Part shown: positions 50,900 through 59,587 of the stretch, piece after piece
Numbering within the stretch: the stretch's first letter is position 1
Layout: each line of letters starts with the position of its first letter
Assembly: GCF_016427565.1 (NCBI RefSeq)
Contig: NZ_JAELXT010000001.1
Coordinates: forward strand, 248,001 to 312,000
Source: Microvirga splendida
Lineage (GTDB): Bacteria > Pseudomonadota > Alphaproteobacteria > Rhizobiales > Beijerinckiaceae
Length of the DNA stretch: 64,000 bases
Reading direction: 5' to 3'
Position numbers and translations under genes: made by a program
Notes under the pieces: model-generated
What the model was told of the DNA's origin: nothing
The model's input: only the letters and a program-made list of their open reading frames with translations
Databases searched by the model: none

Positions 50900-52336
50900 C
50901 TATCGAACAGGCAGGGCTTTGTCGCCGGGCCGTCCTCCGATGCTTTCGTCCGGCACCGAGAGCGGGCGCTTGGGTTTCTTGCCGAGATCATCGCCGCGGA
51001 TCTCCTCGACCGGATCGGGGCCGCGCCTCAGGAGCTTGGCGAGGTAATAGGAGCCGAAGCCGAACACGAAGGCATAGACGACGATGAACGTCAGGAGCGA
51101 TGCGGTGACCGCGCCGGCCGAGACGGGCGAGACTGCATCCGCCGTGCGAAGCTGGCCGTAGACCACCCAGGGCTGGCGGCCGATCTCGGCCGTGAACCAG
51201 CCGAAGAGCACCGCGCCGAAGCCCGACGGCGTCATGATCATGGCCGCTGTCAGGAAGGTTCTGTTGGTGAACAGCGTGCCCTTCCAGCGCAGATAAAGGC
51301 TCCAGAGGCCTATCCCCAGCATCGCGAAGCCGATCGCCACCATGATGCGGAAGGAGAAGAACACGGGCCAGACCGGCGGGCGATCCTGGGGCGGCACCTC
51401 CTTCAACCCGGGCACCTCGCCGTCATAGGCATGGGTCAGGATCCAGCTGCCGATCTTCGGAATGCCGATCTCGTAATGGTTCGTCTCAGCCACCTCGTCG
51501 GGGATCGCGAAGAGGCGCAGCGGCATGTTGGACATGCGCTCCCAGTTGCCCTCGATGGCAGCCAACTTCGTCGGCTGGTATTTCAGCACGCCGAGGCCAT
51601 GAAGATCGCCGATGATGATCTGAACCGGGACGAAGATGGTGGCGAACCACAGCGCCATGGACAGCGAGCGCCGCGAGGCGGCGAGCTTCGCCTCCGGCGC
51701 ATCGTGCGGATGGCGCAGCAGCATCCAGGCGGACATGCCGGCCACCGCAAAGGCCGTCGTCAGGTAGCAGCCCATCACCATGTGCGCGTAGCGCAACGGG
51801 AAGGAGGGATTGAAGATCACCTTGAACCAGTCGACCGGCACCGCCTTGCCGTTCTCGATGGCAAAGCCGTCGGGCGTCTGCATCCAGGAATTGGCGGAGA
51901 GAATCCAGAACGCGGAAATGAGCGTGCCCAAGGCCACCATGCAGGTGGCGAAGAAGTGAAGACGGTCGCCGACGCGCTCCCAGCCGAAGAGCATGATGCC
52001 GAGAAACGCCGCCTCGAGAAAGAACGCGGTGATGACCTCGTAGGCGATGACGGGCCCGAGGACGTTGCCCGTGAACTCGGAGAACCGCGACCAGTTCGTG
52101 CCGAACTGGTAGCTCATGACGATGCCGGACACGACGCCGAGGCCGAACGAGACCGCGAAGACCTTCACCCAGAAGCGAAAGAGATTGCGGTAGAGCGGAT
52201 TGCCCGTGCGCAGCCAGTTGAACTCCAGCGCCGCGAGCCAGCTGGCAAGGCCGATGGTGAAGGCCGGAAAGATGATATGGAAGGCGATCGTGAACGCGAA
52301 CTGGATGCGCGAGAGCAGCAGGGCATCGAATTCCAT
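50900..52336 (-). CDS. cydA: Cytochrome bd ubiquinol oxidase subunit I, cyanide-insensitive (CIO) type
   Basis: 478 residues. LLLSRIQFAFTIAFHIIFPA holds the heme-ligand His, FGLGVVSGIVMSYQFGTNW and EAAFLGIMLFGWERVGDRLH follow. The Q-loop is short (HAYDGEVPGLKEVPPQDRPP), and GRQPWVVYGQLRTADAVSPV is the CIO-type signature. High-affinity, low-sensitivity oxidase used at low oxygen or under cyanide or sulfide stress. ATG 52336 supported by start of the domain. Confidence 0.94.
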   Translation of the reverse strand: MEFDALLLSRIQFAFTIAFHIIFPAFTIGLASWLAALEFNWLRTGNPLYRNLFRFWVKVFAVSFGLGVVSGIVMSYQFGTNWSRFSEFTGNVLGPVIAYEVITAFFLEAAFLGIMLFGWERVGDRLHFFATCMVALGTLISAFWILSANSWMQTPDGFAIENGKAVPVDWFKVIFNPSFPLRYAHMVMGCYLTTAFAVAGMSAWMLLRHPHDAPEAKLAASRRSLSMALWFATIFVPVQIIIGDLHGLGVLKYQPTKLAAIEGNWERMSNMPLRLFAIPDEVAETNHYEIGIPKIGSWILTHAYDGEVPGLKEVPPQDRPPVWPVFFSFRIMVAIGFAMLGIGLWSLYLRWKGTLFTNRTFLTAAMIMTPSGFGAVLFGWFTAEIGRQPWVVYGQLRTADAVSPVSAGAVTASLLTFIVVYAFVFGFGSYYLAKLLRRGPDPVEEIRGDDLGKKPKRPLSVPDESIGGRPGDKALPVR

Positions 52337-52409
52337 ATCGGCCTTCCCCTTGTCGACGTACCTGCCTGCTTTTAGGGCGGCGGCAGTCCGGGACCAGGGG
52401 CGAGAGGTC

Positions 52410-53288
52410 TCAGTGCGACTCTATTCCTGCCGCATATCCGGAACGGAGCGGGCGCCATCCGGTGCTCAGGCGCTGCAGGGCTTCGAACTCGACAGGGTCG
52501 TGGCTGCAGAAGATCCTGACGTTGCCGGCGGGATCGTTCGCCAGGTCCCGCAGGCGCTCCTGATTGTGAAGACGCAGCGGCCGGTTCTCCTCCATGAGCT
52601 TCTGATAGGCCAGAAGCCCGAGGGTGCATGACGGATCCTCGTCCATCTCGTGCCGGTGGAAATAGGCGTCGCCCGCATTGAGCAGCCATCCCTCCGGCGT
52701 ATCGATGGCGATGCCCGCGTGTCCCATCGTGTGGCCCGGAAGGGGAAGCATCAGGATTTCGGGCGGCAACCCGTCGAGGTCGCGCACGGAGCCGAAGCCG
52801 AACCAGTGCTCCCCGGTCGGGTCGTAGAAGCGCCAGTCGCGCACGCCGTCCCATTGCTCGGGACGGTAGCGGCGGCGATGAATGAAGCCCTGCCGCACCT
52901 CGGCTTCCTCGACCTCGGCGCGCAGCACATGGACCGTCGCGTCCGGAAAATCCTCCAGGCCGCCTGCATGATCGAAATCGAGATGCGTGAGCACGATGTG
53001 GCGCACGTCGCGCGGGGAGAAGCCGAGGCTCTTCACTTGTTCGAGAGCCGTGTAGCGGTGTTCCAGCTGGATGCGGTTGACGTGCACGAAGAGCGGGCTC
53101 AGGCGCTCGTAGGGATCCTCCACGTCGCGGGCGCCGATGCCCGTGTCGACGAGAACCAGACCGCTGCTGTCGGTCTCGATCAGCTGGCAATGGCAGACCA
53201 GATGTCCCGTCAGCCCGCGGCTCACCCCATCCCAGAGCCGTCCGCCCACCGGACACATGCAACCGCAATTGAGGTGATGGATGCGCAT
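52410..53288 (-). CDS. MBL-fold hydrolase (AHL-lactonase-like)
   Basis: 292 residues. The metal motif is IVLTHLDFDHAGG (HxDxDH rather than HxHxDH), with further ligands in PLPGHTMGHAGIA and NAGDAYF. The N-terminus MRIHHLNCGCMCPVGG is typical of a subfamily close to quorum-quenching lactonases. Substrate unknown; lactone hydrolysis is one possibility. Confidence 0.82.
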   Translation of the reverse strand: MRIHHLNCGCMCPVGGRLWDGVSRGLTGHLVCHCQLIETDSSGLVLVDTGIGARDVEDPYERLSPLFVHVNRIQLEHRYTALEQVKSLGFSPRDVRHIVLTHLDFDHAGGLEDFPDATVHVLRAEVEEAEVRQGFIHRRRYRPEQWDGVRDWRFYDPTGEHWFGFGSVRDLDGLPPEILMLPLPGHTMGHAGIAIDTPEGWLLNAGDAYFHRHEMDEDPSCTLGLLAYQKLMEENRPLRLHNQERLRDLANDPAGNVRIFCSHDPVEFEALQRLSTGWRPLRSGYAAGIESH

Positions 53289-53364
53289 GAGGGACCTCGC
53301 TGAATGAAGAAAGCGAAATCCTAACGCGGGGGTTGAGGGAAATGTTCGAGAGGCCCTGTGTCGC

Positions 53365-53700
53365 TCACTTGCGGCAGGCGAAGGGCGGGAAGGTGCTGGC
53401 CGTGCCGGCGTTCATGGCCGCGACGACCATGATGTTGGCCATGCTGAGCTCCTCTTCGGACCGGGGGCACACATCGGCCCGCGCCGTGCAGCCGGATGCG
53501 AGGAAAGCCTCGTGACGCTCGATGAAATCCGGGCTCAATCCCTGGCGGCCCCGCCGCGTGAGCGCCTCCGCCCAGGCCTTCCCGTAGCGCTCGCATTTCA
53601 CCTCGGGCCAGGATCTCGGCGGAGCATCCTGGGCCATCGCGGATGACAGCCCGCCTGTCACCGAGCAGGCTAACGAAAGCGCAAGCACCACCACTCTCAT
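53365..53700 (-). CDS. Secreted hypothetical protein with four cysteines
   Basis: 111 residues. Signal peptide MRVVVLALSLACSVTGGLSSA then MAQ. The mature region has Cys in VKCERYG, SGCTARADVCPR and FACRK, probably two disulphides. ATG 53700 has GGAG upstream. Function unknown. Confidence 0.7.
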   Translation of the reverse strand: MRVVVLALSLACSVTGGLSSAMAQDAPPRSWPEVKCERYGKAWAEALTRRGRQGLSPDFIERHEAFLASGCTARADVCPRSEEELSMANIMVVAAMNAGTASTFPPFACRK

Positions 53701-53785
53701 CGATTAACTCCGTCATCCTCGGCCAGGACGAGGCGATGGATCACGGGAGAAGGTTCAGGTCAAGCTTCGGAAGATCGGGCGCCGC

Positions 53786-54955
53786 TCAAGCCCGGATCTC
53801 GGGCCGGCTCTTCTCCGGCTGCTTGCCTGAGGCACGCCGCTTCTTTGCAGGCTTTTCCTCCTCCTGCTTCTTCACCTCGCGGGAGAGGCGCTCCTGCAGC
53901 AGGGTGAGGACGGCAGCCTCCTCGGGCTTGAGGGACGGCAGATCCTCGCGCAGCTCCGTTTCGATCTCTTCCTTGATTTCGAGCAGAAGCTCGCCCTCGA
54001 GATAGGAGGAGAACACCTCAGGGTGCACGTAGCACTTGCGGCAGATGCTGGGCGTGTTGCCGAGCCGGGCCGACACCTTCTCGATGGCCGCCCGGATGTT
54101 CTTCTTGGCCTTGGCCTCGCTGTCGAATTCCTCGAATTCGATCAGCGCCAGCGCGGCCAGCACCGTTCCGGCCCAGGTGCGGAAGTCCTTGGCTGTGATG
54201 TCGCGTCCGGTGATTTCCTTGAGATAGGCGTTCACGTCGTTCGAAGTGATCGATTGCTGCTCGCCGTTCTCGTCGAGATACTGAAACAGGTCCTGACCCG
54301 GCAGGTCCTGGCAGGCTTTCACGATCCTGGCGATGCGCCGGTCCTTCACCTGCAGCTTCCAGGTCTTGCCGCTCTTGCCCTTGAACTGGAAGCGCAGCTC
54401 ACCGCCATCGACCTTCACATGCGGGTCGCGCAGGGTGGTGAGGCCGTAGCTCTTGTTCTGCTTCACGTAGTCGGCGTTGCCGACGCGGATGAGCGTGTTC
54501 TCGAGCAGATGCACCACCGTGGCCAGCACCTTCTCGCGCGGCAGCCCGCGCAGGCTCATGTGCGCGTCGATGGTCTTGCGGATCTCCGGCAATCCCTTGG
54601 CGAATTCGAGCATGTGCTCGTATTTCGTGCTCTCGCGGACCTCGCGGAACGCCGGATGGTAGCGGTACTGCTTGCGGCCCTTGGCGTCGCGTCCGGTCGC
54701 CTGGATGTGGCCGTTGGCCCTGGAGCAGATCCACACATCCGTATAGGCCGGCGGGATGGCCAGCGACTTGATGCGATCGAGCGTCGCCTTGTCGGCAACC
54801 TTCGCGCCGTCAGGCTTCGTGTAAGTGAAGCCCTTGCCGGACTTCTTGCGCCGGATGCCGGGCTCCTCGTCCGAGACATAACGCAGCCCTGCCGTCTCAG
54901 CCGCATCCCGCGGATCGACGATGTTCTCAGAGGTGGCATTGGGTTCCAGCAGCAT
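53786..54955 (-). CDS. DNA topoisomerase IB
   Basis: 389 residues of the poxvirus-like topoisomerase IB family. ICSRANGHIQATGRDAKGRK, RVGNADYVKQNKSYGLTTLR (Arg of the pentad), KDFRTWAGTVLAA and the nucleophile Tyr in CRKCYVHPEVFSSYL are visible. It relaxes supercoils. The basic tail KKRRASGKQPEKSRPEIRA is long. Next to the SemiSWEET gene (27 bp). Confidence 0.93.
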   Translation of the reverse strand: MLLEPNATSENIVDPRDAAETAGLRYVSDEEPGIRRKKSGKGFTYTKPDGAKVADKATLDRIKSLAIPPAYTDVWICSRANGHIQATGRDAKGRKQYRYHPAFREVRESTKYEHMLEFAKGLPEIRKTIDAHMSLRGLPREKVLATVVHLLENTLIRVGNADYVKQNKSYGLTTLRDPHVKVDGGELRFQFKGKSGKTWKLQVKDRRIARIVKACQDLPGQDLFQYLDENGEQQSITSNDVNAYLKEITGRDITAKDFRTWAGTVLAALALIEFEEFDSEAKAKKNIRAAIEKVSARLGNTPSICRKCYVHPEVFSSYLEGELLLEIKEEIETELREDLPSLKPEEAAVLTLLQERLSREVKKQEEEKPAKKRRASGKQPEKSRPEIRA

Positions 54956-54982
54956 GGGGCGCCTTGATAAACGAGCAGAACG

Positions 54983-55312
54983 TCAACCGGGCCGCGCCGC
55001 TTCGGGTTCCCTGCGCGAGGTCGACGCAGCGGGTGGCGTATGGGTGTCGCTGCGGTCGTTGCGGATCTTCAGGACGAGGATGGTGGCGCTCAACCCTAAG
55101 CTCAGCAGGTTGAAGATGATGAGCGGCAACGCCCCGATCAGGAACCCGTAGGCGGTCCACAGCACGAAAGCCGTGACGGTGACCATGTACATGCCCTTGG
55201 AAATCGCGGCCGTGTCCCGCTCGCGCCACGCCTTCAGCACCTGGGGCACGAAGCTCGACGTGGAGAGAATGCCGGCGATTGTCGCCAGAAGTGTCGGCAG
55301 CCAATCCGCCAT
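54983..55312 (-). CDS. SemiSWEET-family sugar transporter
   Basis: 109 residues, three helices. The PQ loop is ILSTSSFVPQVLKAWRERDT, the second helix VTVTAFVLWTAYGFLIGALP. SemiSWEETs move sugars by facilitated diffusion as dimers. ATG 55312 follows GGGAGG. Its start overlaps the plus-strand start candidate at 55311. Confidence 0.82.
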   Translation of the reverse strand: MADWLPTLLATIAGILSTSSFVPQVLKAWRERDTAAISKGMYMVTVTAFVLWTAYGFLIGALPLIIFNLLSLGLSATILVLKIRNDRSDTHTPPAASTSRREPEAARPG

Positions 55313-56588
55313 GAAGCGCCTCCCGTTGCACAAGCCGACGGCAACGGGCGCCGGCGAAGGGGAGTTCCCTTTCTCCTCGCAGGGAGGTTACAAGGGCGCC
55401 TTGCTTCACCCGGATCGTCCTTTGCCCTCCTCTCCCGCTCTCGAGACCCAAGCCCCAGAGATCCTTGGCCGCAAGCTCGTCTTCGTCGTCACCGAGGACT
55501 GGTTCTTCGCCTCCCATTTCCTGCCCATGGTCAGGGCCGCCCGCGAGCTGGGGCTTGCGGTGACGGTGGTCACACGGGTGCGTGCGCACCGGGAGGTCAT
55601 CGAGGCCCTGGGGGCGAAGGTCGTGCCGCTCGACATCGAGCGCCGCAGCCTGAACCCCATCACTATGGGCGACGCCTCGGGCCAGCTCGCCGCCATCCTG
55701 AAGGCCGAGAAGGCCGATCTCGTCCACTGCATTGCTCTGAAGAGCATCCTGCTTGGCGGCTTTGCCGCCACTCTCGCAGGCGTCGGGCGGCGGGTCTATG
55801 CGCTCACGGGCCTCGGCTTTCTCGGCGCCCGGAGCGACGCGGTCGGGCGCCTGTCGCAGCGGGCGGTCCGCCTGCTGGTGCGCGGCCTCCAGACGGACCG
55901 GACCCGCTACCTCTTCGAGAACACGGACGATCCCAAACTCCTCGGCCTCGACCCAACCGGCGCCCGCGTCACCATCCTCGGCGGCGCCGGGGTCGACCCC
56001 GAAGCCCTCAGGCCCGAACCAACGCCGCCCCTGCCCCCTCTCAAGGTCGCGGTGGTCGCCCGCATGCTCTGGTCCAAGGGTATCGACGTGGCCGTGGAAG
56101 CGGTCCGCACCGCACGGGCGCAAGGCGCGCCTATCGAGCTCTCCCTCTACGGGGCCCCCGATCCGTCGAACCCCAAGGCGATCCCCGAGGAAACCCTGAA
56201 AGCGTGGAGCGCGGAGCCCGGCATCGCCTGGCATGGCGCGACGCGGGACGTCGCGGGCGTCTGGCGGGACCACCATGTCGCCTGCCTGCCCTCTCGCGGC
56301 GGCGAGGGCCTGCCGCGCACCCTCCTGGAGGCGGCGGCCTGCGGCCGCGCCATCGTCACCACGGACGTGCCCGGCTGCCGGACCTTCGTGCGGGATGGAG
56401 TCGAAGGCCTGCTCGTGCCGCCGGGCGAGGCCGCGGCCCTGTGCGAGGCCCTGCTGGCCCTCTCCGGCCAGCCGGATCGCCTCGCCCGCATGGGCGAGGC
56501 CGCCCGCGCCCGGGTTCTCGACGGCTTCACGGAACGGGACGTGATGGAGAGCGTCAAAGAGCTGTACCGCTCCATGCTGGCTTCATGA
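55311..56588 (+). CDS. Glycosyltransferase family 4-like protein
   Basis: 425 residues if ATG 55311 is used. The conserved part begins RKLVFVVTEDWFFASHFLPM; the donor-binding half has VAVVARMLWSKGIDVAVEAV, CLPSRGGEGLPRTLLEAAAC and DVPGCRTFVRDG. A TTG at 55401 is an alternative start that avoids overlap with the divergent SemiSWEET start. The gene overlaps the methyltransferase gene by 4 bp (ATGA). Acceptor and polymer unknown. Confidence 0.82.
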   Translation: MKRLPLHKPTATGAGEGEFPFSSQGGYKGALLHPDRPLPSSPALETQAPEILGRKLVFVVTEDWFFASHFLPMVRAARELGLAVTVVTRVRAHREVIEALGAKVVPLDIERRSLNPITMGDASGQLAAILKAEKADLVHCIALKSILLGGFAATLAGVGRRVYALTGLGFLGARSDAVGRLSQRAVRLLVRGLQTDRTRYLFENTDDPKLLGLDPTGARVTILGGAGVDPEALRPEPTPPLPPLKVAVVARMLWSKGIDVAVEAVRTARAQGAPIELSLYGAPDPSNPKAIPEETLKAWSAEPGIAWHGATRDVAGVWRDHHVACLPSRGGEGLPRTLLEAAACGRAIVTTDVPGCRTFVRDGVEGLLVPPGEAAALCEALLALSGQPDRLARMGEAARARVLDGFTERDVMESVKELYRSMLAS

Positions 56589-57235
56589 TCGCCGACCCGG
56601 TCGCCTTCATCCTCGCCGAGACCCGGCTTCGCCCCGTGCCCCACGCGCCGGAGATCGCCCTGCACGTGGCCGACGAGGCCACGGAGCTGTGGCAGAAGAC
56701 CGAGGAGGAACTGGGCGAGATCGGCCTTCCGCCGCCGTTCTGGGCCTTCGCCTGGGCCGGCGGGCAGGCGCTGGCGCGCTACATCCTGGACCATCCCGAC
56801 ACGGTACGCGGCCGACGCGTGCTCGACTTCGCCTCCGGCTCGGGCCTCGTTGCCATCGCGGCCATGAAGGCGGGCGCCGCCGCGGTGACCGCCTGCGACA
56901 TCGATCCCTTCGCCATCGCGGCCATCGGGGTCAACGCGCAGGCCAACGGGGTGGCCCTCACCCCGCTCCAGGCCTACATCGTCGGGCAGGATGGAGGCTG
57001 GGACACGGTGCTGGCCGGCGACATCTGCTACGAGCACGATCTCGCAGCCCGTGTGACCGAATGGCTGCTGGCCCTGAGCAGCCGGGGATCGACGGTCCTG
57101 ATCGGCGATCCGGGCCGCAGCTACCTGCCCATGGACCGGCTCGAGAACCTAGCGGTCTACGAGGTGCCGGTCACCCGCACGCTTGAGGATTCCGATATCA
57201 AGAAGTCGAGCGTCTGGCGCTTCCGGCAGGCGTGA
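56585..57235 (+). CDS. ETF-beta lysine methyltransferase homologue
   Basis: 216 residues. GLPPPFWAFAWAGGQALARY, ILDHPDTVRGRRVLDFASGSG (SAM motif I) and ACDIDPFAIAAIGVNAQANG match the METTL20/ETFBKMT family, with VLAGDICYEHDLAARVTEWL and a final SSVWRF. In mammals and some alphaproteobacteria these methylate lysines of electron-transfer flavoprotein beta. ATG 56585 overlaps the previous stop. Confidence 0.78.
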   Translation: MIADPVAFILAETRLRPVPHAPEIALHVADEATELWQKTEEELGEIGLPPPFWAFAWAGGQALARYILDHPDTVRGRRVLDFASGSGLVAIAAMKAGAAAVTACDIDPFAIAAIGVNAQANGVALTPLQAYIVGQDGGWDTVLAGDICYEHDLAARVTEWLLALSSRGSTVLIGDPGRSYLPMDRLENLAVYEVPVTRTLEDSDIKKSSVWRFRQA

Positions 57236-57308
57236 GCCGGCGCCGAAGCTTGCACATTTTTTAACCCCCGAAGAAGCGACTTTGCTGTTTACCTCTCGAA
57301 ACATGTAG

Positions 57309-57320
57309 TGTTATAACCTC
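57309..57320. promoter_or_regulatory. Possible Zur box (TGTTATAACCTC)
   Basis: Lies 84 bp upstream of the Zur-like gene. TGTTATAAC resembles the centre of known alphaproteobacterial Zur boxes. Autoregulation is inferred. Confidence 0.35.
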
Positions 57321-57403
57321 TATGAACGAGGTGGATCTACCTGATTAGCAGGTGTGGCGCCGCATCGCTTTCAACCTTCAGCCTTATTCGAAGAGGGATC
57401 CCG

Positions 57404-57910
57404 ATGGTCCATGCTCCGGCCCTGCAGCACCGCCTTCCCGCCGACAGCGCGCGCTTCCAGACTTCCCCCGCTTCCGACAGCGGGAGGCGGACCCTGGCGG
57501 AAGCCGAAGCCCTGTGCCGGGCCAGGGGCGTGCGGCTGACGCCGATCCGCCGGCGCGTTTTCGAGATGCTTCTGGGCTCACCCAAGCCTCTGGGAGCCTA
57601 CGACCTCGCCGATGCCCTCGCGTCCCAGGGGCGGCGGATGGCTCCCATCACGGTCTATCGCGCCCTCGACTTCCTGATCGAGCAGGGGCTGGCCCATCGC
57701 CTTGCGAGCCGCAACGCCTACATCGCCAGCACCGGCAGCCGCGAGACCCCGGCCTTCCTTGTGTGCGACGGCTGCGGCGAAGCCACCGAGATCACCTGCC
57801 AGGAGGTGGCGGCGACCGTCCGCAGGGTGCTGTCGGCGCAGGGCTATAAGCCCCTGGCCCGCGCCCTGGAGATCACGGGCCGATGCGTCCATTGCCAGGA
57901 CGTTCACTGA
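57404..57910 (+). CDS. zur: Fur-family zinc regulator (Zur-like)
   Basis: 168 residues. The HTH is RGVRLTPIRRRVFEMLLGSP to APITVYRALDFLIEQGL. Metal sites include HRLASRNAYIAS and two CxxC pairs, CDGCGEATEI and CVHCQDVH (structural zinc). The family also includes Fur, PerR and Irr; the CxxC pairs and N-terminal extension favour Zur. ATG 57404. Confidence 0.82.
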   Translation: MVHAPALQHRLPADSARFQTSPASDSGRRTLAEAEALCRARGVRLTPIRRRVFEMLLGSPKPLGAYDLADALASQGRRMAPITVYRALDFLIEQGLAHRLASRNAYIASTGSRETPAFLVCDGCGEATEITCQEVAATVRRVLSAQGYKPLARALEITGRCVHCQDVH

Positions 57911-58022
57911 CCTCCTGCCTTTGCTCCGCCGGCGCACCGCGTGGATCACGAAAGGGCAAGCTCACTTTTGCGTTCCATGCCCCAAGCCGCGCTTGACGAA
58001 GGGGGCTTTTGGCATCAGCTAA

Positions 58023-58049
58023 ACGACGGCAGCCCGGAGCTGCCGTCGT
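58023..58049. promoter_or_regulatory. Perfect hairpin just before ispG
   Basis: ACGACGGCAGC-CCGGA-GCTGCCGTCGT, an 11-bp perfect stem ending 9 bp before ATG 58059. No T-run follows, so it is not an ordinary terminator; it may control translation of ispG or stabilise the zur transcript. Confidence 0.5.
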
Positions 58050-58058
58050 GGGTTGTAC

Positions 58059-59345
58059 ATGTCCTTCATCTCGTCTCCTGAGACCGATCCCGCATCCGAG
58101 AGCGCAGGCGGCCCCGCTCCGCGCCACCGTACGGTGGGCGTGATGGTCGGCCCCGTCATGGTCGGCGGCGGCGCTCCGATCGTGGTCCAGTCGATGACCA
58201 ACACGGACACGGCCGACGTGGACGCCACCGTCGCCCAGGTGGCGGCGCTGGCCCGGGCAGGCTCGGAAATCGTACGCATCACGGTGGACCGCGACGAGGC
58301 AGCGGCCGCCGTGCCGAAGATCCGCGAGCGACTCGACCGGCTCGGCGTGGACGTGCCTCTCGTGGGCGACTTCCATTATATCGGCCACCAGCTGCTGGCC
58401 GATCACCCGGCCTGCGCCGAGGCGCTGGCCAAGTACCGCATCAATCCCGGCAATGTGGGCTTCAAGGAAAAGAAGGACCGGCAGTTCGGCGCCATCGTCG
58501 AGCAGGCGATCCGGCACGACAAGGCCGTACGCATCGGCGCCAACTGGGGCTCCCTCGACCAGGAACTGCTCACGCACCTGATGAACGAGAACGCCGCTTC
58601 GGCGAACCCGCGCGACATGCGCTGGGTCACCCGCGAGGCGATGATCCAGTCGGCGCTGCTCTCGGCCGCCCGCGCGGAGGAGATCGGCCTCGGGCGCGAC
58701 CGGATCATCCTCTCGGCCAAGGTCTCGGCCGTGCAGGACCTGATCGCCGTCTACCAGGACCTCGCCCGCCGCTCCGACTACGCCATCCATCTCGGCCTCA
58801 CCGAGGCCGGCATGGGGACGAAGGGCATCGTGGCCTCGTCGGCCGCCATCGGCATCCTGCTCCAGCAGGGCATCGGCGACACGATCCGCTTTTCGCTCAC
58901 GCCGGAGCCCGGCGGCGACCGGACGCTGGAGGTCAAGACGGCCCAGGAGCTGCTCCAGACCATGGGGTTCCGCACCTTTGTGCCCCTGGTGGCCGCCTGC
59001 CCCGGCTGCGGGCGCACCACCTCGTCCGTCTTCCAGGAGCTGGCCCGCGACATCCAGACCTGGATCTCCACCTCCATGCCGGAGTGGCGCCGGACTCATC
59101 CGGGCGTCGAGAACCTGAACGTGGCCGTGATGGGCTGCATCGTGAACGGGCCGGGCGAATCGAAGCACGCCAATATCGGCATCTCGCTTCCCGGCACCGG
59201 CGAGCAGCCAGCCGCTCCTGTCTTCATCGACGGCAAGAAGGCTATGACCCTGCGCGGGCCGACGCTGGCCCAGGACTTCCAGAAGATCGTCATCGACTAC
59301 ATCGACAAGAATTATGGCCAGGCCGGGCGCGATGCCGCCGAATGA
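58059..59345 (+). CDS. ispG: 4-hydroxy-3-methylbut-2-enyl diphosphate synthase
   Basis: 428 residues of the MEP isoprenoid pathway (GcpE). [20 protein letters not shown] at the N-terminus, [23 protein letters not shown], and the iron-sulfur cluster region [18 protein letters not shown] and [20 protein letters not shown] near the C-terminus. ATG 58059 is used; a TTG two codons earlier is possible. Confidence 0.96.
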   Translation: MSFISSPETDPASESAGGPAPRHRTVGVMVGPVMVGGGAPIVVQSMTNTDTADVDATVAQVAALARAGSEIVRITVDRDEAAAAVPKIRERLDRLGVDVPLVGDFHYIGHQLLADHPACAEALAKYRINPGNVGFKEKKDRQFGAIVEQAIRHDKAVRIGANWGSLDQELLTHLMNENAASANPRDMRWVTREAMIQSALLSAARAEEIGLGRDRIILSAKVSAVQDLIAVYQDLARRSDYAIHLGLTEAGMGTKGIVASSAAIGILLQQGIGDTIRFSLTPEPGGDRTLEVKTAQELLQTMGFRTFVPLVAACPGCGRTTSSVFQELARDIQTWISTSMPEWRRTHPGVENLNVAVMGCIVNGPGESKHANIGISLPGTGEQPAAPVFIDGKKAMTLRGPTLAQDFQKIVIDYIDKNYGQAGRDAAE

Positions 59346-59450
59346 GGCGGCAAGCCGGACCGTAGAATCCCGGGCGAAATACCGTTTTAAGCTCAGGCGC
59401 GATGTGCTAGACAGCCGCCGCGCCGGCAATGACGGCCGCTGCGTTCATGA

Positions 59451-59510
59451 GCGCATCGTGCGGAAAAGCGGATCCCGACAATGGCTTCCGCTTTTGGGTC
59501 CGATGCTTTG
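59451..59510. repeat. Dispersed palindromic element, copy B
   Basis: GCGCATCGTGCGGAAAAGCGG ahead and CCGCTTTTGGGTCCGATGC behind pair with each other. Related to the copies at 37893 and 61535. It lies 78 bp upstream of kup. Confidence 0.72.
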
Positions 59511-59587
59511 AGAAGGGGCTGCCCTTCGTCGTTTGCAGAGTGTTTCAACAAGGCCGTCCGCGGGCACGTCCGCAAAGAAAAGCACAC

